Origin: Candidatus Moraniibacteriota bacterium
GTDB taxonomy: Bacteria > Patescibacteriota > Minisyncoccia > Moranbacterales > UBA1568
NCBI GenBank assembly: GCA_030690925.1
Contig: JAUYFO010000045.1
Location: 1 to 13,143, forward strand
Length of the DNA stretch: 13,143 bases
Direction of reading: 5' to 3'
Below the pieces are notes generated by a model, which saw nothing but the letters and a program-made list of their open reading frames with translations, did no database searches and was not told the DNA's origin. Both the position numbers and the translations under genes were made by a program. Each line of letters opens with the position of its first letter. Within the stretch, counting starts at the first letter, position 1. This document shows positions 1 through 5,927 of the stretch, piece by piece.

Positions 1-2
1 TT

Positions 3-128
3 CTCTACAAGGCTCATCAGAAGAAGGATGGTTTACCGGTCGAGGTGAACCAAAACAAGAAAAAAATCATCACGCCTACGGTGTCAAAATATATCATTCA
101 AACGGAGGAGCTACGGTGTCTAAGATAA
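3..128 (+). CDS. possible C-terminal end of an unidentified protein (5' end outside window)
   Basis: The plus-strand frame starting at base 3 stays open for 41 codons and stops at TAA 126-128. The peptide is basic and polar and includes the run VNQNKKKIITPTVSKYIIQ. It reads like real protein rather than antisense noise, because no minus-strand gene covers bases 1-119. The tail overlaps the 3' end of the convergent rarA gene by 9 bases, a common arrangement in compact genomes. I do not recognise the family, and no motif is visible in so short a piece. The alternative is simply a non-coding stretch downstream of rarA. Confidence is low to moderate. Confidence 0.4.
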   Translation, partial: LYKAHQKKDGLPVEVNQNKKKIITPTVSKYIIQTEELRCLR

Positions 129-1373
129 ATCATTTGACACGGACGGTTTATCTTTGTCTAAAATATCAAGATACTTCCGTCCTCGGAGACGCTCGGGCAG
201 ATACTCCTGAGCCGCCTCCTTAGTATCCTTGAAATCCGGAGTGTATTTGTACCCCTTGCCATAATCGAGACTTTTCATCAGTTTGGTAGGAGCGTTACGC
301 AGATGAAGTGGTACCGGTTCATTGGGAAACTGAGCAATATCGGCCTTCACTGCTCCATAGCCCATATAGAGAGCACTGGATTTCTTCGATAGGGCTAGGT
401 ACACCACTGCCTGGGCCAGGTTCATCTCGCATTCGGGCATGCCGATATGCTTGCACGCTTCCATGGCCGCTACTGCCTGTGGCAAAGCAAACGAATTGGC
501 CAAGCCGACATCCTCGGATGCAAAACGAATTAAGCGCCGCGCCACATAGAGTGGGTCTTCCCCGGCCTCGAGCATCCGTCCCAGATAATAGAGGGAGGCA
601 TCAGCATCACCACCGCGCATCGATTTGTGCAGCGCCGAAATGACATCGTAGTGCCATTCACCACCTTTGTCGTAGAGCAGGTGCGAACGGGCCATCACTT
701 CTTCGATTAGTGCCACCGATATCTTCTTGGCTCGCATGGCACAAGCCTCCAGAGCTGAAAGCGCTTGCCGGGCATCGCCGCCTGAAGCTTCAGCCAAAAA
801 CGCCAGACCCCCTTCCTCCACAGTTACTTTTTGTTTGACGAAAAACGTATCCTCCTTGAGAGCACGGTTCAGTACTCGCTTGATAACGCCGGGCGCCAAT
901 TTCTCAAGTACCAATACCCGCGTCCGAGAAAGCAAAGCGCTATTCACGGAAAAGCTAGGATTTTCGGTCGTTGCCCCAATCAGAATAATAGTCCCGTTCT
1001 CGACATACGGTAACAGTGCATCTTGCTGCGCTTTGTTCCAACGATGTATCTCATCAAGAAACAGAATCGTCTGTTTCTCTGCCGCACGATTTTCTTTGGC
1101 CTGCTCCAGCACCACTTGTAAGTCTTTCTTGCCACTACTAACAGCTGAAAATTGCACAAACTGCGCCGAGAGCTCCCCTGCCAAAAGCCGGGCCAAAGTG
1201 GTCTTGCCACTCCCCGGTGGTCCCCAAAAGAGAAGTGATGGTACGCTCCCCTGACGCACCGCTTCCCGGAGAAACGACCCTTCACCAAAGATCTTTTCCT
1301 GTCCGAAAAATTCATCCACGGTCTTGGGCCGCATCCGTTCCGCCAAAGGGATATGATTGATGTGTTCTGTCAT
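120..1373 (-). CDS. rarA: replication-associated recombination protein A (RarA/MgsA AAA+ ATPase)
   Basis: RarA is a clamp-loader-like AAA+ ATPase that acts at stalled replication forks and binds SSB and DNA ends. The 417-residue product has the full family layout. An N-terminal segment with ERMRPKTVDEFFGQE (residues 12-26) precedes Walker A GPPGSGKT (51-58), Walker B LFLDEIH (104-110), the sensor-1 stretch GATTENPSFSVN (133-144) and the arginine of LLSR (147-150). The C-terminal half has the helical MgsA-type oligomerisation region, with the conserved ALYMGYGAV and PLHLRNAPT stretches. Length is typical of the family. The ATG start gives the expected N-terminus and lies 24 bases after the xthA stop, so the two are probably co-transcribed. 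No strong Shine-Dalgarno is visible. Identification is very secure. Confidence 0.97.
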   Translation of the reverse strand: MTEHINHIPLAERMRPKTVDEFFGQEKIFGEGSFLREAVRQGSVPSLLFWGPPGSGKTTLARLLAGELSAQFVQFSAVSSGKKDLQVVLEQAKENRAAEKQTILFLDEIHRWNKAQQDALLPYVENGTIILIGATTENPSFSVNSALLSRTRVLVLEKLAPGVIKRVLNRALKEDTFFVKQKVTVEEGGLAFLAEASGGDARQALSALEACAMRAKKISVALIEEVMARSHLLYDKGGEWHYDVISALHKSMRGGDADASLYYLGRMLEAGEDPLYVARRLIRFASEDVGLANSFALPQAVAAMEACKHIGMPECEMNLAQAVVYLALSKKSSALYMGYGAVKADIAQFPNEPVPLHLRNAPTKLMKSLDYGKGYKYTPDFKDTKEAAQEYLPERLRGRKYLDILDKDKPSVSNDLS

Positions 1374-1397
1374 AAAAAATCCGCCAAATACAAACGC

Positions 1398-2207
1398 CTA
1401 CGAAATAACCACGCCGACAGGGCAATGATCAGAACCGAATACTTCAGGAAGGATAAAGGCTTCTTTCACTCGTGACTGAAGCGATGCACTCACCAGAAAG
1501 TAATCAATCCGCCAGCCAACATTGCGAGCGCGAGAGTTAGCAAAGTGTGACCACCAGCTGTAGTGACCACTTCCCTGTTGAAACAAACGAAAGGTGTCGA
1601 CAAAACCAGCATCGATAAAATTTTGGAATCCTGCTCGTTCTTCGTCGGTAAAACCATGCTTGCCGACATTCCCCTTGGGATTGGCCAGGTCATCGGGGGT
1701 ATGAGCCACATTCAAGTCACCACAAAAAATAACTGGTTTTTTCTTTTGCAGCTCCTGACAATAAAAAAGAAAGGCTGGATCCCACTGGGTATGCCGCAGT
1801 GGCACTCGGCTCAAATCCTCTTTGGCGTTAGGCGTATAGACCGTCACGACGTAGAAGTCTGCAAATTCTGCCGCGATCACCCGCCCCTCGGAAGCTGGAT
1901 CACCATAACTATCGGAAACGAGCTGGAACTTCTTGATGATATGTGTTGGAAAACCATTCCTGACTGCCAGCGGTTTCTCTTTGGTGAAGAGAGCGGTTCC
2001 GGAATAGCCCTTGCGATTCGCCGAGTTCCAATACTCTTCGTACTGTGGCAGATCAATTTCCGCCTGACCTTGCAGAGCTTTGGTTTCTTGTAGGCACAAG
2101 ATATCAGGCTGGTACTTTTCGATAAACGACAGAAACAGTCCCTTTTTGTGGACTGCCCGAATCCCGTTGACGTTCCAGGACATGAGTAGTAACGGTTTTT
2201 TCACCAT
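1398..2207 (-). CDS. xthA: exodeoxyribonuclease III / AP endonuclease
   Basis: This is a member of the exonuclease III family (EEP superfamily), which cleaves DNA 5' to abasic sites and removes 3'-blocking groups in base excision repair. The 269-residue product carries the complete active site. N13 lies in SWNVNGIRA, the metal-binding E41 in LCLQETK, the tyrosine in VVTVYTPNA (120-128), D164 and N166 in FCGDLNVAH, D235 in GWRIDYFLVS, and the catalytic D260-H261 pair in GSDHCPVG. Length is close to the usual 250-270. A TATAAT box lies about 33 bases upstream of the ATG, but there is no Shine-Dalgarno in the T-rich leader. rarA follows in the same direction, giving a two-gene DNA-repair unit. 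The only modest oddity is the segment around DSYGDPASEGRV, slightly longer than in the E. coli enzyme. Confidence 0.96.
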   Translation of the reverse strand: MVKKPLLLMSWNVNGIRAVHKKGLFLSFIEKYQPDILCLQETKALQGQAEIDLPQYEEYWNSANRKGYSGTALFTKEKPLAVRNGFPTHIIKKFQLVSDSYGDPASEGRVIAAEFADFYVVTVYTPNAKEDLSRVPLRHTQWDPAFLFYCQELQKKKPVIFCGDLNVAHTPDDLANPKGNVGKHGFTDEERAGFQNFIDAGFVDTFRLFQQGSGHYSWWSHFANSRARNVGWRIDYFLVSASLQSRVKEAFILPEVFGSDHCPVGVVIS

Positions 2208-2239
2208 AAAATAAATAGAGAAAGTTGAGTTCTCGCTAC

Positions 2240-2245
2240 ATTATA
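2240..2245 (-). promoter_or_regulatory. probable -10 box for xthA
   Basis: A perfect TATAAT hexamer reads on the minus strand, about 33 bases before the xthA ATG, which would give a leader of roughly 26 nt. The -35 region 17 bases upstream is TTTCTC, a poor match. It overlaps the pyrimidine-rich tail of the preceding hairpin. The box may be weak or need an activator, or xthA may also be read from the stronger promoter at 2436-2464. Confidence 0.5.
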
Positions 2246-2259
2246 ACGCTCATTTTGGC

Positions 2260-2299
2260 AAAGAGAAAGGCCGCCTGTCGCATTACGCAACCAACGGCC
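2260..2299 (-). terminator. candidate intrinsic terminator after the short transcription unit
   Basis: On the minus-strand RNA, GGCCG (2299-2295) pairs with CGGCC (2273-2269). Inside it, GUUGC (2291-2287) pairs with GCGAC (2281-2277) through one G-U pair around a five-base loop, and a 3x3 internal loop separates the two stems. The hairpin is followed by UUUCUCUUU (2268-2260), an interrupted but pyrimidine-rich tail. The plus strand has an A-rich stretch on that side, so termination would act only on minus-strand transcripts. The tract is not a clean U-run, so efficiency is uncertain. Confidence 0.5.
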
Positions 2300-2426
2300 A
2301 AAAAGAAAAAGCAAGTTTCATGGAATAGGTACCGACCTCATGGTCGCAATAACGACCACGACCACCAAAACTGCCACGGCAGTAAAGAACATAAGACATC
2401 CAAAAAAAAGCAGCCACGGCGACCAC
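2283..2426 (-). CDS. possible 47-aa leaderless small ORF (GTG start)
   Basis: A GTG lies about 3 bases after the expected transcription start of the perfect promoter and opens a 47-codon frame that ends with TAA inside the downstream hairpin. The peptide has an aromatic, hydrophobic N-terminal part (AAFFWMSYVLY), a glycine/arginine-rich centre (GSFGGRGRY) and a hydrophobic end. It has no family I recognise. The position mimics the near-leaderless start of rlmN in this window. It overlaps another small ORF in a different frame, so at most one is likely real. Confidence 0.2.
   Translation of the reverse strand: MVAVAAFFWMSYVLYCRGSFGGRGRYCDHEVGTYSMKLAFSFWPLVA
2318..2392 (-). CDS. possible 24-aa hydrophobic small ORF
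   Basis: This ATG-initiated 24-residue frame encodes an almost wholly hydrophobic helix of alanine, leucine and valine, followed by a short tail (MRSVPIP). It would be a single membrane-spanning microprotein. The same frame is open much further upstream, back to the A7 run near the end of miaB, and includes WLLFFGCLMFF just before this ATG. No Shine-Dalgarno precedes the ATG. The G/T-rich composition could itself create the valine run, so it is reported only as a candidate. Confidence 0.22.
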   Translation of the reverse strand: MFFTAVAVLVVVVVIATMRSVPIP

Positions 2427-2435
2427 TTACTCTCA

Positions 2436-2464
2436 ATTATACGCCTAAAATAGCGTTTTGTCAA
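2436..2464 (-). promoter_or_regulatory. perfect consensus sigma-70-type promoter
   Basis: On the minus strand TTGACA (2464-2459) is followed by a 17-base spacer and TATAAT (2441-2436). Both hexamers and the spacing match the housekeeping consensus exactly. Transcription would start near 2428-2430, run into the gap between miaB and xthA, and proceed towards xthA. Such a perfect match by chance in a short intergenic gap is unlikely. Confidence 0.82.
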
Positions 2465-2487
2465 GAGCAAATACTCAATATACACCT

Positions 2488-3651
2488 TTATAAAGCCATT
2501 TTTAAAGATTTTTTTCCCTTAAAGGCCACCGCATCCAGTTCATGAAAACGGCGCTGTTTTTCTTCGATGAGGATATCATCGCCCAAGCCTTTGGTAGCGG
2601 TGGTGCCTGGCCGAGGCGAGTACCAAGCGATGAATGTTTTGGCAAAATCGACTCGCCTCACCAGGTCGACACTCTCCTCAAATTGGGCTCGGGTCTCTCC
2701 TGGGAAACCGACGATGATGTCGGTGGTCAACTGGATATCAGGAATCCTACTTTTGATCCGTTCCACCAGGGACAAGTATTCTGTGCGAGTATACCAGCGG
2801 TTCATGCGCTTGAGGACAGCATCACTCCCCGACTGTACTGGGAGATGGAGCACGCGATCAACATTTTTATGCCGAGCCATTACATCGATTAGTTTATCAG
2901 AAAAGTCCCATGGGTTCGACGAGATAAAAGTAACTTTCTTAAGCCCAGGAATGAGAGCGACGCCCTCGAGCAGGTACGGAAACAGCGTCGGGATACGGTG
3001 ACGGTTCAGGTGCTTGACCATGATGGGCTGCACTTTCTGGCCACCAGGCAGCTCATATTCTTCTCCTTCTTTAATTTTTTCCAGTAAGAAATCTGCTCCG
3101 TAGGAATTAACGTTCTGCCCCAAGAGTGTCACCTCGGTGTAGCCATCGGCCACCGCCTGTTTGACCTCGGCTACGATATCGGCAAAAGCACGGGAGCGTT
3201 CTTTGCCTCGAGAAAAGGGCACAATACAAAAAGCACAGTAGTTGTTGCAGCCATTTGAGATGACAATCGAAGCCATCTGGCCTTTGGCTCGCACCGGTGT
3301 ATGCTCGAAGCCCACTTCTTCTAATGGTAGAAATTCAGCCTCCGGTAGACGCTTCATCAGCCGCTTCATCAATTTCCCCGACGGTTCGCGCACCGCCGCA
3401 CCAATAAGACAGCCGGTGATAACGATGCGTGGCGTTTTGTCTCCCAGCCGCTCTGTCAAACTACGCACCATGCCATAGACCTTTTCCTCGGCTTTATCCC
3501 GGATGACGCAAGTATTGAGAATCAAAACATCGGCTTCCTCCAGTGTTTCGGCTGGCAAAAATCCCCGCGAACGGTAAAACTGCTCGATGCGCTCGGAATC
3601 GGCCACGTTCTGCTGGCAACCAAAGGTTTTGATAAAAAATTTCTCGGTCAT
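2488..3651 (-). CDS. miaB: MiaB-family tRNA methylthiotransferase lacking the TRAM domain
   Basis: MiaB enzymes add a methylthio group to N6-modified A37 of tRNA, using two 4Fe-4S clusters and radical SAM chemistry. The N-terminal UPF0004 domain carries the auxiliary-cluster cysteines C12 (KTFGCQQNVADSE), C48 (LNTCVIRDKAEEKVYG) and C81 (ITGCL). The radical SAM triad is C135, C139 and C142 (CNNYCAFC). LPVQSGSD and IIVGFPGET complete the barrel. The sequence around C12 fits MiaB better than RimO or MtaB. The protein has 387 residues against about 430-450, and stops soon after RRFHELDAV, where a TRAM RNA-binding domain normally begins. An insertion of about 25 residues follows GADFLLEKIKEGEE. 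The start codon overlaps the rlmN stop as ATGA, indicating translational coupling. Confidence 0.92.
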   Translation of the reverse strand: MTEKFFIKTFGCQQNVADSERIEQFYRSRGFLPAETLEEADVLILNTCVIRDKAEEKVYGMVRSLTERLGDKTPRIVITGCLIGAAVREPSGKLMKRLMKRLPEAEFLPLEEVGFEHTPVRAKGQMASIVISNGCNNYCAFCIVPFSRGKERSRAFADIVAEVKQAVADGYTEVTLLGQNVNSYGADFLLEKIKEGEEYELPGGQKVQPIMVKHLNRHRIPTLFPYLLEGVALIPGLKKVTFISSNPWDFSDKLIDVMARHKNVDRVLHLPVQSGSDAVLKRMNRWYTRTEYLSLVERIKSRIPDIQLTTDIIVGFPGETRAQFEESVDLVRRVDFAKTFIAWYSPRPGTTATKGLGDDILIEEKQRRFHELDAVAFKGKKSLKMAL

Positions 3652-4766
3652 ACTATTGCGGGTGTCACATTTTTCTCCACGATGAGTTGGCCACAGGCGG
3701 CAGCAATGTCATCCCCCATGGTGCGACGGCGCGTCACGACGACTCCAGCAACCTCCAGCTGCTGCTGAAAACGCTCGAAGTCACCCGGGAGGCTGTCTCT
3801 ATAGACACTGCCCGTAAAGTTGTAGGGGATGAGATTAATCCGCACCTTGCCGACCCTATGAGCAAAACGGATGAGCGCCTCCGCATGCCTCTGTGTATCA
3901 TTGATTTTGGATAACATAACATATTCGAAGGTCAGATGACGCCGGCGACTTTCAAACTTCTGAAAATATTCTTCCGTCCAAGCGACCAGACCATCGAGAA
4001 ATCCATCATAAGAACTCGGCATGAGCCGTTTCCGGGTATCGCTATCAGCACTGTGGACCGATACGGCCAAGCGCACGGCCGGCCAAGCCGGATCGCTCAA
4101 GAGCTTGCGCAACATGGGGAGTAGCCCGACCGTCGACACCGTAATACGAGTCATACCGATATCAGTATAAGTAAGAAGGAGACGCAGTGCCTCCTTGACC
4201 TGTTCATAATTAGCCAACGGCTCCCCCATACCCATGAAGACGACGTTGCTAATGCGCGATTCAAAATCTTCAGCTCCGCCCCGCGAATCCCTCTCTTCGA
4301 GTCCGGGCCTCAGAGTCGAGAACAGGATGGATTTTTTTCTTAAGAAATAAATCCAGAACCGCACCTGATCGACGATTTCATCGGCTGTCAGATTACGAGT
4401 GAAGCCCATGGTACCAGTAGCGCAGAAGGTGCAGGCCATGGCACAGCCAATCTGAGAAGAGACACACACTGTCCACTGTCCACGAGCGTTTTTCATCAGT
4501 ACCGTTTCCACCCGTTTCTTCCCCTCTACCGCAACCACCGCTTTAAACGTGTCCTTCTTGACGCTTTCGAACACCTGCACTGCCGTAACCGCAAGCCAGG
4601 GCAATTCTTTGGTCAGTGTCTCGCGCATGGCAAGCGGCATGTTGGAGACATCAGCAAAACCATGAAACACGGAAGAAAACAACGCCTCTTCCATCTGTTT
4701 GAGACGGAAAGCTGGAGCGTTGGGAAACAAGATACTGAACTTTTGTCTACGGGTCATCGGGGACAT
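3648..4766 (-). CDS. rlmN: dual-specificity rRNA/tRNA adenine-C2 methyltransferase RlmN
   Basis: RlmN is a radical SAM enzyme that methylates C2 of A2503 in 23S rRNA and A37 of some tRNAs. All signature residues are present in the 372-residue product: C101 (WTVCVSSQIG), the cluster cysteines C108, C112 and C115 (CAMACTFC), VVFMGMGEPLANY (175-187) for SAM binding, and the methyl-carrying C358 in DDIAAACGQL. RINLIPYNF (near residue 310) is also typical. A charged insertion (about residues 143-170) separates the first helix from the GMGEP strand and is longer than in E. coli. The first ATG lies about 3 nt after the predicted transcription start; a second ATG at codon 4 (base 4757) would give a slightly longer leader. 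It forms an operon with miaB. Confidence 0.97.
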   Translation of the reverse strand: MSPMTRRQKFSILFPNAPAFRLKQMEEALFSSVFHGFADVSNMPLAMRETLTKELPWLAVTAVQVFESVKKDTFKAVVAVEGKKRVETVLMKNARGQWTVCVSSQIGCAMACTFCATGTMGFTRNLTADEIVDQVRFWIYFLRKKSILFSTLRPGLEERDSRGGAEDFESRISNVVFMGMGEPLANYEQVKEALRLLLTYTDIGMTRITVSTVGLLPMLRKLLSDPAWPAVRLAVSVHSADSDTRKRLMPSSYDGFLDGLVAWTEEYFQKFESRRRHLTFEYVMLSKINDTQRHAEALIRFAHRVGKVRINLIPYNFTGSVYRDSLPGDFERFQQQLEVAGVVVTRRRTMGDDIAAACGQLIVEKNVTPAIV

Positions 4767-4775
4767 AACTTGAGT

Positions 4776-4804
4776 ACTGTACCCCGAAAACAGTTGGTCG
4801 TCAA
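4776..4804 (-). promoter_or_regulatory. promoter for rlmN-miaB with almost no 5' leader
   Basis: On the minus strand TTGACG (4804-4799) is separated by exactly 17 bases from TACAGT (4781-4776). The -35 box matches five of six positions and the -10 box four of six. The predicted start near 4769 lies only about 3 bases before the rlmN ATG at 4766, and there is no Shine-Dalgarno. Leaderless initiation is implied unless translation uses the second ATG at 4757. Confidence 0.62.
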
Positions 4805-4812
4805 TACCGCAT

Positions 4813-5145
4813 CTACTGCTTCTCAGCGTTACTCAAAAAGATTTCCCGGGTCAAATTCGGAGTAGCATCGTGAATACGGGAGCGTTCCTGCAGATGATAT
4901 ACGGTATCGCGAAAGGCTTTTTCCTGGAATACGGTTTCCTTGAAATGCTGCTCCAGAAATGCTTGCTTGCGCTCATCACTCCAATGATACTGGTAGAGAT
5001 TGCGGTACCAGAAGAAACTGCCAAGAGCCACTACCGCTAGAAAACCAACAAAAAACATGCCCTTGTAGTGGCGGTACCAGAAGAACATCCACTCCTTAAA
5101 CGAGAAGAACTTTTTGAACTTTTTTGGAATATGTGGCAGTTTCAT
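4813..5145 (-). CDS. unrecognised one-TM protein of the pilus locus (pilP position)
   Basis: This 110-residue protein has a strongly basic cytoplasmic N-terminus (KKFKKFF, residues 8-14), an aromatic patch (EWMFFWYRHYK), one membrane helix (about residues 29-48, FFVGFLAVVALGSFFWY) and a charged tail of about 60 residues with predicted helix. The pattern is of an inner-membrane anchor with its tail outside. It starts 2 bases after the pilO stop, behind a good AGGA ribosome site, so it belongs to the pilM-N-O unit. It sits where pilP lies in Gram-negative clusters. It has no lipobox cysteine and no PilP-like fold that I can see, so I do not call it PilP. The function is unknown; a partner of the PilN-PilO complex is inferred only from position. 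Confidence 0.72.
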   Translation of the reverse strand: MKLPHIPKKFKKFFSFKEWMFFWYRHYKGMFFVGFLAVVALGSFFWYRNLYQYHWSDERKQAFLEQHFKETVFQEKAFRDTVYHLQERSRIHDATPNLTREIFLSNAEKQ

Positions 5146-5147
5146 AC

Positions 5148-5927
5148 TTATTCCTGTTTACTCAAATAAACCACCGTATCAAAGGTCGCTTCCAGGGAAC
5201 CAACAGGAGTCACCGCTTCTGGAGGAGTGCTCACGATATCCGTACCCTCACCGGAAGTGGGGGCTTCCTGTGGAAAGATAGAAAACGGATTATTCCCCGG
5301 AGCACTGACTTTGGTCGAGATTTCCTCCGCATCCAGCACTCTGACACTCAGCCCAATCACATCAATCCCGAAGGCGAGTGTTTCCATCTTGTGGAGAAAG
5401 GAAACCACCCCTCGGTACTGCCCTGTTACCACCACGTTCACATGCAGATAACGATCATAGGGAACAGACTCGAGAATGGTGGCGGGGGCCTTATCCTGAG
5501 CTCCGGGGGTATCAGGATCAGCATCCACTTTGGAAGGTGCCTTCTTGGCCCCTCCCTTGGCGGTCTGTTTTTCCTCAATAACATCCTTACTTTTAGCCTG
5601 AATCGCTACTTGGGTACGGGTTTCTTGTGCCAAACGTTCCAGCGTCTTCACAAAATCGACAATCTTTTTCTCGTTCAGTAAAATATGGAGCGTCTCTTCA
5701 TCAGCGGTGATACTTTCGTACTGCGCCTGTAGTTCTGGCAATTTGGCGATCTGGCGCTGGCGATTTTCCCGCGAGGCATAGTACTCTTGAATACTATCAG
5801 CTTTTTCCGTAATAAATCCCTGAAAAGGCACTATCCCAAACCAGGCAATGAGTCCCATGCCGATAAAGAGAGCAAACATGACTAGTAAGGGAAAGTGGTG
5901 ACGATACTGTTGTGTGCCGGTATTCAT
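5148..5927 (-). CDS. pilO: PilO-like type IV pilus alignment protein
   Basis: PilO pairs with PilN in the inner membrane and links the cytoplasmic PilM ring to the pilus machine. The 259-residue product has a short cytoplasmic N-terminus, one membrane helix (about residues 13-34), a coiled coil (about 40-105, ending KIVDFVKTLERLAQ) and a later alpha/beta region with VVVTGQYRGVVSFLHKMETL (166-185), the typical PilO ferredoxin-like core. Between them is a lysine/alanine/proline-rich linker (about 117-150) that looks disordered. A second, threonine- and proline-rich stretch precedes the last strand. I chose the ATG at 5927 over an upstream TTG at 5948 because it overlaps the pilN stop as ATGA. 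Sequence identity in this family is low, so the call rests on topology plus position. Confidence 0.86.
   Translation of the reverse strand: MNTGTQQYRHHFPLLVMFALFIGMGLIAWFGIVPFQGFITEKADSIQEYYASRENRQRQIAKLPELQAQYESITADEETLHILLNEKKIVDFVKTLERLAQETRTQVAIQAKSKDVIEEKQTAKGGAKKAPSKVDADPDTPGAQDKAPATILESVPYDRYLHVNVVVTGQYRGVVSFLHKMETLAFGIDVIGLSVRVLDAEEISTKVSAPGNNPFSIFPQEAPTSGEGTDIVSTPPEAVTPVGSLEATFDTVVYLSKQE

Larger units (their letters stand above)
2260..2429 (-). ncRNA. candidate ~170-nt structured RNA (unknown family)
   Basis: A perfect consensus promoter directs transcription into this gene-free gap, and a possible terminator ends it about 170 nt later. The predicted RNA is rich in stems. One hairpin has a 9-bp stem (UCGUGGUCG with CGACCAUGA, 2361-2338) around the loop UUAUUG. 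A second is the 5-bp ACUGC-CGUG-GCAGU (2383-2370). A third is the terminator-like stem at 2299-2269. The 5' segment GGUCGCC (2424-2418) can also pair with GGCGGCC (2275-2269), closing the whole molecule and competing with the terminator stem. It does not match SRP RNA, tmRNA, RNase P RNA or the long single hairpin of 6S RNA as I know them. It could instead be an mRNA leader or encode one of two small peptides. Confidence 0.35.

Noticed and set aside
76..120. Ten-base direct repeat CTACGGTGTC at 76-85 and 111-120
   Set aside because: It has only two short copies, with no flanking mobile-element features. Chance or local codon similarity is enough to explain it.
727..1254. Plus-strand open frame of 175 codons antisense to rarA
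   Set aside because: It lies fully inside rarA, whose protein motifs are unmistakable. The antisense peptide is serine/arginine-rich, with no motif, as expected of a shadow frame.
1563..2093. Plus-strand open frame of 176 codons antisense to xthA
   Set aside because: It is fully covered by exonuclease III with a complete active site, and the antisense peptide has no domain features.
2260..2429. Identification of the gap transcript as 6S RNA, SRP RNA or tmRNA
   Set aside because: The predicted fold is multi-hairpin, not one long bubble-containing hairpin. No SRP apical-loop or tmRNA alanine-acceptor features are seen.
2225..2545. Plus-strand lysine-rich open frame across the miaB-xthA gap
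   Set aside because: The lysine and proline richness comes from A-rich tracts. It has no ribosome site and runs against the perfect promoter and both flanking genes.
5124..5681. Plus-strand open frame of 185 codons antisense to pilO
   Set aside because: It overlaps pilO completely, and pilO has the right topology and tight coupling to its neighbours.
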